From Trichomonas vaginalis G3 (Eukaryota > Parabasalia > Trichomonadida > Trichomonadidae), in NCBI RefSeq assembly GCF_026262505.1, contig NC_067208.1, positions 7,759,962 to 7,823,961 on the forward strand: a DNA stretch of 64,000 nt, read 5' to 3'. Below, piece after piece: positions 1 through 7,898 of this stretch. The position numbers and the translations under genes are program-made. The notes beneath the pieces were generated by a model. It had not been told where the DNA came from, did no database searches, and saw nothing but the letters and a program-made list of their open reading frames with translations. Positions within the stretch are counted from its first letter, which is position 1. Every line of letters starts with the position of its first letter.

Positions 1-1911
1 TTGAAGGACACGACGGCTTTGCCAGATTCTACTGGAAACATGACGAACAATTGCATCCTTTGAGAAGGAAAAAAGGAAAAGGTGAAGACGCACATGCTCC
101 CATGGAAAGAACAAGATATGCATATGAAAAGTATCGTGAAGTTAGAAGTCAAATTACATCTGGTCGAACCTTTACAGTAAACTTTGACGAAGGAAAGAAC
201 AAAGAAGGCTTCATGGGAGTACTTGCTGCAATTCAAGACGGAAATAAGAAAGGACACAATCTCAGATTGACCATAACAGATTTGGATGGTCACATTTACT
301 ATGCACATGGCAATGAACAAACAGCCGCAAAACTTCTTGACGCTTTCAAGACTACAAAGAGAGAACAAATGGTTGACTCCGACTCAGACATTTTGAATGC
401 AATTGAAGGAATTGCAAGTGTCAAGTTCGAATGGTACCAACCTAACCCTCAAGCAGTCAGACAACATGCTGGATACTTCCCCTTCATAAATAAGTCTGAC
501 ATTGACTTGACAAGGTATGGAATTTACAATTCAATTGAAACAATTGTCAATGAACCTTGCATTCTTACATGTCTCAGGAACTCTGGTCTTGTTACAGATC
601 AGAAGATGAAGTATCTTGAGTCATGTGTGAAGACAAGGTACATTCTCAGAGGTCAATTGGCAAAAAATTGCACCGTTGGCAAATGTCAATATCCGAGTCA
701 ACATACCTACAGCTAAAGGTTCTTCACATGACGACTATGTTGTTGACAAAGACTTACCATGGTTGAAGATTGTAATTGTCCACAACCACTTCATGTTGAA
801 CGAAAGTCTTACAAACCCATTCTTTGGTAAAAGTAAGTGCAACATTGTCAGAGCTGTAAACATTCTTTTCGAGAAAGGTTTGTTGGAACCAATTCCAGAT
901 GACAAGCTGACAGAAACTTTTGTACCAAAAGACGAAACAAACTTTTCATTGTTAGCAAGACCAAAAGTTGTTCCAGACAAAGTTCTAGTACAAAAGAAGT
1001 ACACAGTTCCACAAGGGGTTGGTATGTTCGGATACCAACCTGAACCAGAAGAACTTCCAATGAGGTTGCAAGAACTTCAAGATGCTATAAACAAACTTCC
1101 ATTGAGACATCCAATTGACGTCAAATTGTATTGGAGAGCATCTGAGTTAGGTCAGAAGGTTTTATATGAAACAGGTTGCTTCGACGATGTTTATGAGATA
1201 ACAGGAGAAGTTTCTCAGAAGATAAGAGACTCACTTGAATTTCCACAAACTGGACCAATTGGTTGCGATAAGTTCGACTCAGATGAAAAGATATACTATG
1301 TCGACCTTAACGCTGCATACATGAGGTTTGTCCAATATATTCCGACTGGAATTCCAAACGAAGATGGTGAGTTCCCGGGAAGGAACTATACAGTTGGAAA
1401 AGTCATACAACAACTGTATGATATTAGGAAAGCTTCAAACCCCAAACTTGCAATGACACTCAAATTGCTTATGAATTCGACATGGGGATATTCCATTAAG
1501 AAACCTCAAGAGATGAAGAGTAAACATTATGAGAAGGTCGACAACTTTGTTGAAAGGTTTTCTCCTTTTGTTTTGAAGTACGAATTCACTCAAGGTCAAA
1601 GTGGCTTAGTAACCACATTAAAACCTATTGTCGAACATTGGTCTTACCCTCAGTTCGCAAAGGCAGTCCTTGACAACTACAACAAATTCTTCTCCGAAGT
1701 CAAATCCAAAGTGAAGGTTTACTATGAGAACATTGACGCACTCATGACGAACGAAGAAGGATACAACAAACTTATTGAAATGGGAATGGTCAGTGAAAAG
1801 ATGGGTCAATTCAAATTGGACAAAATTTTCACCGAAGTTCATGTCCTCTCCAAGCGTAAGTACTGGGGTGTTAAAGAAGATGGTGAAATAGTTAAACATT
1901 GCATGAAATAA
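1..1911 (+). pseudogene. Family B DNA polymerase of element A (fossil, runs off left edge)
   Basis: Viral or organellar-type family B DNA polymerase, the expected replicase of a Maverick element. The reading is open to the left edge of the window, so the true start lies outside. The first part contains a stretch around 500-640 resembling the N-terminal region of other trichomonad Maverick polymerases. The second part carries a palm motif A-like DLNAAYM near 1300 and a motif B-like LLMNSTWGY near 1470. The gene looks broken. It differs clearly from the polymerase of element B, so two polymerase lineages sit in this window. Exonuclease motifs were not confidently seen. Assignment rests on the spacing of the palm motifs and on the neighbouring ATPase and capsid genes. 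Confidence 0.7.
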
Positions 1912-1933
1912 AAAATTTTTATTCGAATTTGAA

Positions 1934-2179
1934 TTAAAATGTGGGAATTCTTGGGAACGGGAAAGGCTTATTTACTTGAGGAACAGGTAAAGGTGGTGGA
2001 GGTGGAGGTGGTGGCAACCAGTCCATTTTATATTCCTTCCTAGCTAATTTCCGTTTAATTTCATGGTCGCCCTCGGAGTCTTTGAATCGGACAGGTCGAG
2101 TTACACCATTCTTGGTCTCAAACTCATATATAACCTGTTTGTCTGTATTTTCGTCGACTATGGCACGAGACACGAACAT
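1934..2179 (-). CDS. Small proline-tailed element protein, unknown function
   Basis: An 81-residue reading frame starting at the ATG at 2179; the frame is open slightly further upstream without another ATG. The N-terminal 50 residues are mixed and charged. The last third contains an uninterrupted run of eight prolines followed by PxP spacing. It is convergent with the polymerase of element A, with only about 20 bases between them. The composition is compatible with a small structural or host-interaction peptide, but no family is recognised. It could also be a remnant, since the neighbouring plus-strand fragment is also small. Confidence 0.4.
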   Translation of the reverse strand: MFVSRAIVDENTDKQVIYEFETKNGVTRPVRFKDSEGDHEIKRKLARKEYKMDWLPPPPPPPPLPVPQVNKPFPFPRIPTF

Positions 2180-2220
2180 TGACCAAACGGACAAAAAGTG
2201 TCATTTCGGATGGTCAAGTA

Positions 2221-2473
2221 GCCAATCGCATTCGAGCACTTCGAAGAAGCCTTACGTTCCAAGGGAGAGGGTGTCTGGTGCAAGGCAGAGGTCATGAGAC
2301 TCTACGAGCAGTACATCCTCAATGCCTGGGAGGACAAATCGTCCTTGAATTGGCAATTCTACCAACTCCTCTGGGACGACCTCCTACGCAACTGGGATAA
2401 TGAAAGAGCCCAATTCAAAGGTCGGGAGCTAATTTTCCAAATTACCATTAATTGTGCCTACTTATCCAACTAA
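2221..2473 (+). pseudogene. Coding remnant of element A, unknown family
   Basis: This stretch reads as convincing protein-like sequence on the plus strand, rich in Trp, Leu and acidic residues (for example YEQYILNAWED), ending at a TAA at 2473. The first ATG in this reading is at 2294, which would leave only 59 residues. It looks like the end of a longer gene now broken. No function is recognised. Its base composition is less AT-rich than that of surrounding intergenic DNA, which supports past coding use. Confidence 0.4.
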
Positions 2474-2521
2474 AAACTTAAATTTACTTGGGGTTTCCCC
2501 CTAAAATAATTTTTTTTACTC

Positions 2522-3223
2522 TTAGAACCACTCGAGGTTCTCCTTACGGTTGTTGAGCTTGTCACCGTCAATGTGTCTGACCTTCGTCTTCTTGCCTGGA
2601 TTTGGAACCCATTGAATTGCGACAAGCTTGCCCATGGAGATTGAACCGCGATTCCGAAGGTTAAGGTTCAAGTGTCCCAAGTTGTTGAGGACTGGGGTAA
2701 GAACCTTGCCTGTCTCCTTGTTGCGGATTTGGTATGGGTAGGGTTGGGAAATTTCGTAACCGTCATCGGCAACAAGGGTTGCCCATGTAGCGGCTTCAGG
2801 AACTTCTTCTTCTTCCTCTTCTTCTTCGTGTTTCTTTTCTTCCTCTTCTTCCTCGACAATTCCTTCTTCAATTTGGTACTCACGAAGTACGGTGTTGCAT
2901 GTTCTGTCCTTTCCGAGTACCTTCCAGATTGCGTCTATCTCTTCGAAGAAACGGTAGATGAGTCTGGCAAGGTCTCGGTTCTCTCTCTCGTAATTGCGCA
3001 AGGTTTCCGTGAAATCGTTCAGGCATTTCTCATTGGAAGCTTGGTTCATGAGGACATCGGCTTTGAGATTGGTCATCTCTGTCATAAGACTACTTTGGAG
3101 AGTCTTAATGGTGTTTGTCAGATGAGCTTTCAATTGGGCAATTTGAATTTGAACTGGGCGCTTGTCTGGCAACCTTGAAAGGACATCTGCTATTGTGTTC
3201 GGCTTCGGTGCTTGTTCGGACAT
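2522..3223 (-). CDS. Coiled-coil protein with C-terminal NUMOD4/HNH-type domain
   Basis: A 233-residue protein. Residues 1-120 are helical and coiled-coil-like. Residues 120-145 are almost entirely Glu with a few Lys. The last 90 residues follow the layout of NUMOD4 plus HNH_3 homing-endonuclease domains: W-x-x-L, YEIS, a Gly-rich turn (NNLGHLNL), KLVAIQW, then HIDGDKLNNRKENLEW at the C terminus. NUMOD4/HNH_3 proteins are DNA-binding nickases in phages and large DNA viruses. A coiled-coil N terminus and acidic linker are unusual for a free-standing homing enzyme, so a virion or recombination role is possible. It lies in a run of minus-strand genes with the next gene 32 bases upstream. Confidence 0.7.
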   Translation of the reverse strand: MSEQAPKPNTIADVLSRLPDKRPVQIQIAQLKAHLTNTIKTLQSSLMTEMTNLKADVLMNQASNEKCLNDFTETLRNYERENRDLARLIYRFFEEIDAIWKVLGKDRTCNTVLREYQIEEGIVEEEEEEKKHEEEEEEEEVPEAATWATLVADDGYEISQPYPYQIRNKETGKVLTPVLNNLGHLNLNLRNRGSISMGKLVAIQWVPNPGKKTKVRHIDGDKLNNRKENLEWF

Positions 3224-3255
3224 CGAAAAAATGAAGTGGTTTGAGAATGGCGGTT

Positions 3256-3840
3256 TTACTTCAAAAAGCTTGTTATGACAGTTATGTCATACAACAAGTT
3301 TAAAATAATATCTTGTTCTTCTTCTGAACGTTTGTTGTCTCTTCCGATAAAAGTTTCGAACATGAGAACCAAAAAACGTTTTTTGAGATTGCGGAAGAGT
3401 TCAGGCAAACGTTCATATTCTGGATATGTTGGGAGCAGTTCAAAACATCTGAGCTGACTTTCGGACAAAATTGGGACAATGTCAGAAAATTCATCTTTGG
3501 TCGGACTGCTTGAAGGTAAGTCCCTTACATGTAAGTAGCTCTGGTAAAGTCTTCTCATCTCTGCTAACTTCTGGAGTATAGCTTCGTAATTTAAGAGTTT
3601 TAATTTTAATTGTCTTATTCCTCTCTTGACATCTAAACGGTAAGTATCCATGAGGTCAAGAGTAGCTTTGGTAGCTTTAAGTGGAGCTATCTGTTCCTTG
3701 ACTTCTGCAATTTTGGTTGCAATTGTGGTTTGAGCTCCTTCAAGTTCGCCGTCTATGTTGTTCTCAACGCCTTCAACCATAGCTTGAAACTCTTCATCGG
3801 TCCATTGAGTTTGGTGTGGGACGAATTTAACTTGCTTCAT
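3256..3840 (-). CDS. Helical element protein, unknown function
   Basis: A 194-residue protein, strongly predicted helical from its heptad-like Leu/Ile spacing (residues 35-95), followed by a more globular C-terminal half rich in Leu and Phe. No catalytic motif, signal peptide or membrane segment is seen. It lies between the HNH protein and a 67-residue gene, all on the minus strand with short gaps, which suggests a cluster expressed together. A structural or scaffold role is plausible from composition and position, but it is not a family I recognise. Confidence 0.55.
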   Translation of the reverse strand: MKQVKFVPHQTQWTDEEFQAMVEGVENNIDGELEGAQTTIATKIAEVKEQIAPLKATKATLDLMDTYRLDVKRGIRQLKLKLLNYEAILQKLAEMRRLYQSYLHVRDLPSSSPTKDEFSDIVPILSESQLRCFELLPTYPEYERLPELFRNLKKRFLVLMFETFIGRDNKRSEEEQDIILNLLYDITVITSFLK

Positions 3841-3863
3841 TCAAAAAATGAAAAAAAATGTTT

Positions 3864-4067
3864 TTACTCTAAACATGCCATGTATATGGCTATAAGAAAC
3901 TTACCAGAAGGCTTCTTCTTCACACGAGTCTCTGGTAACTTGAGAGTTCTTGTTGGAGTTGGGTCTGGAATTTCAATTCTTGCCACCATAAACTGTGTAT
4001 TGACCGAACTTGCATTTGCAGGAAGACCGGTCACTACAAGGTTCACAGTTGAAATAGTTGTACTCAT
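3864..4067 (-). CDS. Small element protein, unknown function
   Basis: A 67-residue frame starting at the ATG at 4067 and ending 23 bases before the next minus-strand gene. It begins with a Thr/Ser/Val-rich beta-like segment and ends with a basic patch (KKKPSGK) and a short hydrophobic tail. No domain is recognised. Support comes mainly from its tight packing in a row of same-strand genes and its viral-type compact spacing. Confidence 0.45.
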   Translation of the reverse strand: MSTTISTVNLVVTGLPANASSVNTQFMVARIEIPDPTPTRTLKLPETRVKKKPSGKFLIAIYMACLE

Positions 4068-4124
4068 ACCTGGTGAGTACGAGTGTGAGTAAAAACATAA
4101 AAAAAGTGAGTTAAAATGAGATGT

Positions 4125-4499
4125 TTACTGAACTGGCTGAATGTCGCCTTCACAGGTTATGTAGAACGGCTGACCCGAGAAGTGAAGGAGAGACTGAATT
4201 GCCAATTTCATATGGGGTAGGGGGTTCTCCTTGTTTGGTATTTTTATCCAAGGACGTTTGTTTAGGAACTTAACAAGAGCTTCTCTTTTGGCGTCCTTTA
4301 TGCCATCGTAGGCTGTCCCGTCTGGTATTTGAATTGGAATTCCAGTCGAAGTCTCGAGCTGAAGTGTAGACCTTCCAGAAATAGTGGTGAACTTGACCTT
4401 GGGCTTCATTACCTTGCGCAAGTAGTCTTTTACGCAGTCGTTAATTTCAATTAGGTAAATTGCCTCGTCAAGTCTTTCTTGCATTCCAAGTTCTTCCAT
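4125..4499 (-). CDS. Element protein, unknown function
   Basis: A 124-residue protein starting at the ATG at 4499. The frame is open further upstream, but that extension is only the translation of a hairpin repeat array (4500-4757), so the downstream ATG is preferred. The protein is mixed alpha/beta with a basic centre and an aromatic, Pro-containing C-terminal third. No family is recognised. It is divergently arranged with the Pro/Gln-rich gene at 4768, and the repeat array lies between the two starts. Confidence 0.5.
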   Translation of the reverse strand: MEELGMQERLDEAIYLIEINDCVKDYLRKVMKPKVKFTTISGRSTLQLETSTGIPIQIPDGTAYDGIKDAKREALVKFLNKRPWIKIPNKENPLPHMKLAIQSLLHFSGQPFYITCEGDIQPVQ

Positions 4500-4757
4500 C
4501 CGACAGGAAAATATTTTCCCGACAAAGGGAAAAATTTTTCCTTCCGACAGGAAAATATTTTCCCGACAAAGGGAAAATTTTTTCCTTCCGACAGGAAGAA
4601 CTCTTCCAGTTGTCCGTCCGTAAACCATTCAAATTTTCGAAAATTGAGAACTTTTTGGTCGAACTTCAGAAAAACTTTTCCTTCCGACAGAAAAAGTTTT
4701 TCCTTCCGATAGGAAAAGTTTTTCCTTCCGACAGGAAAAATTTTTCCTTCCGACAGG
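4500..4757. repeat. Hairpin repeat array, 22- and 44-bp periods
   Basis: The core CCGACAGG occurs at 4500, 4544 and 4588 (44-bp spacing) and, with small variants, at 4684, 4706, 4728 and 4750 (22-bp spacing). Each unit is a short inverted repeat, TTTTCC...GGAAAA, around the core. A spacer of about 90 bases (4595-4680) divides the two blocks. The array fills the whole gap between two divergent genes, so it may be a two-way control region, an origin-like iteron array or simply an expanded hairpin. Confidence 0.85.
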
Positions 4758-4767
4758 ACACAAACGG

Positions 4768-5046
4768 ATGACTGACGTTCCTCTTCCTGAATGCCTTCCA
4801 AAGCCAGAAGAACCGAAAGCTGCAGAACCACAACAGTCTCCTCGGCAACCTCAGTTCCAGCAAGTACCTCCACCAAATTACTACCAATTTCCACCTCAAG
4901 GTTACTACCCACCACAAGGCTTCCCGAACTACCCTCCTCAGCCTATGCCTTACTTCCCCAACCCTTGGTTGTTCCAGCAAGCTCCACCCCAGCAATTCCA
5001 ATCTCAATCCAATCGAAGAGAGACCAAGAGTTCGAAGAAGGTCTGA
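4768..5046 (+). CDS. Pro/Gln/Tyr-rich low-complexity element protein
   Basis: A 92-residue protein starting at the ATG at 4768, immediately after the hairpin array. After a short charged start it is dominated by Pro, Gln, Tyr and Phe (motifs such as PPQGYYPPQG), then ends in a basic Ser/Lys tail. This composition resembles flexible or phase-separating tails of viral structural proteins, but no homologue is recognised. It is followed within 20 bases by another plus-strand gene. Confidence 0.5.
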   Translation: MTDVPLPECLPKPEEPKAAEPQQSPRQPQFQQVPPPNYYQFPPQGYYPPQGFPNYPPQPMPYFPNPWLFQQAPPQQFQSQSNRRETKSSKKV

Positions 5047-5064
5047 ACCGTTTACGCAAAGATT

Positions 5065-5352
5065 ATGCACAGCCCTATGGAAGATGACAGGCTTTCAGTC
5101 TCTTCCCTCAAATCGACCAATTCGACTCGTACCACAGATTCGGTTCGTGACCGTGACGACTACCTCAAGCAGTCTGAGAGACTCTTCATCTTACAGCCAT
5201 TTACAGCTGGAGCTCTCAAGAACATGCGCAATTACGAAGGTCAAACACCAGCTGGAGACCGCAAAACAGACGTGCTTACAAGAGCAGTCCAACTGGTCAA
5301 GACAAAGACTGAGATAGTCGACTTCATTCTTGCAGCTTGCCCATACAAGTAA
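5065..5352 (+). CDS. Small element protein, unknown function
   Basis: A 95-residue frame with ATG codons at 5065 and 5077; either could start it. The first 35 residues are Ser/Thr/Arg/Asp-rich and probably disordered; the rest is helical. There is no recognised family. It follows the Pro/Gln-rich gene on the same strand and converges on the small minus-strand gene at 5382 with about 30 bases between stops. Confidence 0.5.
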   Translation: MHSPMEDDRLSVSSLKSTNSTRTTDSVRDRDDYLKQSERLFILQPFTAGALKNMRNYEGQTPAGDRKTDVLTRAVQLVKTKTEIVDFILAACPYK

Positions 5353-5381
5353 AAAAAATAAACAATTACGAGTTAAACTTT

Positions 5382-5582
5382 TTATTCTTTCTTTTCTGAG
5401 TTGTTTAGAGCTGGTTTCTCTTGTAGGAACCTTTCGTACTCTTCCATGGTCATGTAATTGCGAATTTGGTACGCAATTCCAGGTTCGTTGTTTTTGAACC
5501 TTATGTATGTAACGCTTCCATCCTCCTCAGGGAAGTAAGCTGCTAACATCTGACCAAGTTTTCTCGGTGACTCGGAGCTCAT
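5382..5582 (-). CDS. Small element protein, unknown function
   Basis: A 66-residue protein starting at the ATG at 5582. It contains an aromatic, beta-like core (YIRFKNNEPGIAYQI) and a charged helical C terminus. No family is recognised. It lies 37 bases downstream of the next minus-strand gene, in the compact block of small genes typical of this element. Confidence 0.45.
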   Translation of the reverse strand: MSSESPRKLGQMLAAYFPEEDGSVTYIRFKNNEPGIAYQIRNYMTMEEYERFLQEKPALNNSEKKE

Positions 5583-5618
5583 TAAAAATGTCACTTTTTA
5601 AACGTTAAGTTTTTAGTC

Positions 5619-5807
5619 TTATTTTACCCTTTGTTTGTCAAGGTAGTATTGGAGCGCAATTTCTCCAAATTCTCTGTGTCGGAGTTCTTCAGCATTTTCC
5701 AAGGTGTACCTGGAGAACTCAAAGAAGTTGTCAAGAACATACTGCCATGCTGCTCTTCTGAGTTCGTCGGTATTTTGGAAGTGTTGCACCTTCGAGTCTT
5801 CGGACAT
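5619..5807 (-). CDS. Small helical element protein, unknown function
   Basis: A 62-residue, helix-rich, charged protein starting at the ATG at 5807. It contains repeated aromatic and acidic residues (FFEFSRY) and no Cys, signal or membrane segment. It is divergent from the small membrane protein at 5851, with only 43 bases between the starts. Support is from spacing and composition only. Confidence 0.45.
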   Translation of the reverse strand: MSEDSKVQHFQNTDELRRAAWQYVLDNFFEFSRYTLENAEELRHREFGEIALQYYLDKQRVK

Positions 5808-5850
5808 GAAAAAATGACACTTTTTCTATTAAACCGTTTTGGCATTTCTC

Positions 5851-6030
5851 ATGAGTGAGTATAGTTCTGCCGAACCATTGGAAGAGAAGAAGTACCCTTG
5901 CTGGCAAAAGACAAAAATAGTTGCCTTAGTTGTCATTGCAATTGTACTCGTAATTGAATTCATTGTACTTCTCTTCACGTACATAAAACTCAGCAATGGT
6001 ATTTGCTTTAAGAAGCTACCATCTTACTAA
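5851..6030 (+). CDS. Small single-pass membrane protein of element A
   Basis: A 59-residue protein starting at the ATG at 5851. Residues 1-23 are polar. Residues 24-46 form one strongly hydrophobic stretch (VALVVIAIVLVIEFIVLLF), a clear transmembrane helix. A short basic tail with one Cys follows. Small membrane proteins of this type occur in many tailless dsDNA viruses and may serve membrane anchoring or entry, but the role here is inferred. It converges with the ATPase gene, 20 bases apart. Confidence 0.6.
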   Translation: MSEYSSAEPLEEKKYPCWQKTKIVALVVIAIVLVIEFIVLLFTYIKLSNGICFKKLPSY

Positions 6031-6049
6031 GACTAAACACTTAGATTTT

Positions 6050-6925
6050 TCAAGCTTGACTTTTTACAATTTGAACTTTGTTTGCGTAGATATGAATTCT
6101 GAAAGAAGTATGAGGGTCTTGTATGACTTTGTACTTCTCCCATAGTTCATGTCTGTCAAACTTACCTGCCATGGACTCTTTCATAAGTTCCATGAAATCG
6201 TCTTCGGACAATCCGGGGAAAAGTATTATGTCAGTAAGTATTCTTTTAACATCCTTACTTAAACTCTTTGCTGTCTGTACACAAATGACAACTGAGATGT
6301 TAAAGTGTCTGAGCTTCTTAAGAATTCGACACATGTCTTGTTCTCTGTTCTTTAACAAAGGATGAGAAGCAAAGTCATCTAAGATAAGAAGACATCTATG
6401 AGGGTAAGTCTTCCAATCGTAAGATTGCAATTTCTTCGAAATGTATTCTATCTCTTTCTGTTTGTTTCTGAAGTGTTTCTTCTCTAATATTCTCTGCATT
6501 TCCTCATTTGGGTCTTTAAACTTCGAATTTATATACTCATTTATAGCATTATACTTCAAAACTCTTCTTTGGTACTTCTTTATCCAATCTAACAACTCAG
6601 TATCCTTTATACATACTAACTTAGACTTCTTTATAATATCTTTGAACGAATTGACGGTTTGGTCAAATTGACCAGAAGTACTACAAATAACAACTAACTC
6701 ATAGAATGGGTTCTTCTCATCTAGTTCTTGTTGTTGTGCAGCCATTTTAAGATAAGTGAAAGTCTTACCCGACCCAGGTGGTGCAATTAGACCTGTTATA
6801 CCATTCTGAGCAAATAAGAACTTGTCATGTATAGGTTTTATCTGAGCATTTTCTAACTTCACCTTGTTCTTCTTCAAAACATTCTCAAATTTTTTGTCAA
6901 TGTCGGCAAACTTTTTTTCTAACAT
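6050..6925 (-). CDS. DNA-packaging ATPase (A32/FtsK-HerA type)
   Basis: A P-loop ATPase that in Polintons, virophages and large DNA viruses pumps genome DNA into the capsid. Walker A is APPGSGKT and Walker B is LLILDDF, followed by a conserved Gln-Thr motif (VICVQTAK) and an Arg-containing segment (KRILTDIILF), the usual order for the A32-like family. Length of about 291 residues from the ATG at 6925 fits the family. A longer frame to 7027 exists, but it would overlap the divergent gene at 6962, so the shorter start is chosen. The frame is open throughout. Its presence separates the A/C element type from element B, where no such gene was found. Confidence 0.85.
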   Translation of the reverse strand: MLEKKFADIDKKFENVLKKNKVKLENAQIKPIHDKFLFAQNGITGLIAPPGSGKTFTYLKMAAQQQELDEKNPFYELVVICSTSGQFDQTVNSFKDIIKKSKLVCIKDTELLDWIKKYQRRVLKYNAINEYINSKFKDPNEEMQRILEKKHFRNKQKEIEYISKKLQSYDWKTYPHRCLLILDDFASHPLLKNREQDMCRILKKLRHFNISVVICVQTAKSLSKDVKRILTDIILFPGLSEDDFMELMKESMAGKFDRHELWEKYKVIQDPHTSFRIHIYANKVQIVKSQA

Positions 6926-6961
6926 ATTTTTAGAAAAATTAAAATTTTTATCTTTTAGAAA
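6926..6961. promoter_or_regulatory. 36-bp two-way start region
   Basis: Only 36 bases separate the ATPase start and the divergent start at 6962. Both sides carry a T-rich box followed by CTAAAA or TTTTAGAAAA next to the ATG. The plus side reads TTTTTATCTTTTAG, matching the motif upstream of many genes in the three elements. It is read as a compact bidirectional promoter by inference. Confidence 0.55.
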
Positions 6962-7393
6962 ATGTCTAGCGATTTCGCTATCTATATTCGAGACAAACTT
7001 TTTGACAGCAAAACATCTGTCGACCATAAAATCTTACATAGTGTAAACAAGAAAGGTGAATTTGTTCTAAAGTTCTGTTTCTGGGAATATGACAAGAACC
7101 ATAAAACATTACAAAGAGCAGTCTTAAAATTTGTCAATGACAGACTTGTTGACAGAGATGACGCTGATTGGAAAGATGAAGTCCAACAAAAGTTCTTAGA
7201 ATGCAAAGAAGACACATGCGCTGTTCTTGAAGATGAAATAGAAAACAGAATAGATGAGCTATTAAAGGACAAAGAACTTTTACATAAATATAGTTGCGCC
7301 AAATTTGACATAACTCCACCAGAAAAGAAGAAGAGAGAAAAGAAAGAGAGAAAAGAAAGAGAAAAAAGTAGAAGAAGAGAAGAAAGAACCTGA
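6962..7393 (+). CDS. Charged element protein with Lys/Arg/Glu tail
   Basis: A 143-residue protein divergent from the ATPase. The first 115 residues look like a small globular alpha/beta domain with many aromatic and acidic residues. The end is a long basic/acidic low-complexity tail (repeated EKKER). No family is recognised. The tail resembles nucleic-acid-binding or highly flexible ends of viral accessory proteins. The start follows a TTTTTATC box by about 10 bases. Confidence 0.55.
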   Translation: MSSDFAIYIRDKLFDSKTSVDHKILHSVNKKGEFVLKFCFWEYDKNHKTLQRAVLKFVNDRLVDRDDADWKDEVQQKFLECKEDTCAVLEDEIENRIDELLKDKELLHKYSCAKFDITPPEKKKREKKERKEREKSRRREERT

Positions 7394-7443
7394 ACCAGTT
7401 CCAGAGAAAAAGAAATTTGACATGTAAAAATAAAATTTTATTT

Positions 7444-7863
7444 TTAGAACATTTCTGGGTCAATGTCAATGTTCTCTTCCTCTTTAGGAGTAAACACTGG
7501 CTTAGACTCTAAAATCTTTTTACCCAATTTACCTTGAACTTCTACAACTTTAGACTCATAATATTCATAGTCGTCTGTCTTCTTTGGTTCATAAGGTATA
7601 ACAAGTTTGTATGCTTTGCCTTCTTTAAGGTTTGAGAACCTTCTGTCAAAACTTTCTTTGACTGTTAACAAACCTTCTATGTCTAAGTCTTCAAATTTCG
7701 CACCATTTTTAGTCACAATAGCAAACTTAACTGGTTCGATGTTCCAAACTTTGCTGAATGAAGACTTTTCAAAATGGTAGAAGTAAACATTCAAATATGT
7801 GAATGGGTCTAGTTCTTCTTTAAGTCCTGACATGTACTTGTTTACTGAAATATATTTCGTCAT
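7444..7863 (-). CDS. Putative replication-associated small protein
   Basis: A 139-residue protein starting at the ATG at 7863. It is beta-rich with many Lys, Tyr and Phe residues and ends in an acidic tail (IDIDPEMF). It sits 36 bases downstream of the SF3 helicase. Element B has a protein of similar size and similarly acidic tail (EEIDPEAI) beside its polymerase at 27355. An OB-like single-strand DNA-binding role would fit a basic-aromatic body, an acidic tail and a replication neighbour, but this is inference and no motif proves it. A TTTTTTATCC box precedes the start. Confidence 0.45.
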   Translation of the reverse strand: MTKYISVNKYMSGLKEELDPFTYLNVYFYHFEKSSFSKVWNIEPVKFAIVTKNGAKFEDLDIEGLLTVKESFDRRFSNLKEGKAYKLVIPYEPKKTDDYEYYESKVVEVQGKLGKKILESKPVFTPKEEENIDIDPEMF

Positions 7864-7898
7864 CTTTTCTATCGGATAAAAAATATTTTTTTTAAAAT

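Noticed and set aside
2672-3178. Plus-strand frame with a Phe-rich hydrophobic run, resembling a membrane protein
   Set aside because: It is the antisense of the poly-Glu linker of the HNH protein.
4500-4757. CRISPR-like array
   Set aside because: The units are contiguous hairpins without unique spacers of constant length, in a eukaryotic element, and no cas genes are present.
5084-5317. A Ser/Thr/Arg-rich frame overlapping the 95-residue gene
   Set aside because: Shifted reading of the same DNA; the chosen frame has better amino-acid composition and spacing.
7134-7469. Minus-strand Phe/Leu-rich frame as a membrane protein
   Set aside because: Antisense of the Lys/Glu-rich tail of the gene at 6962-7393.
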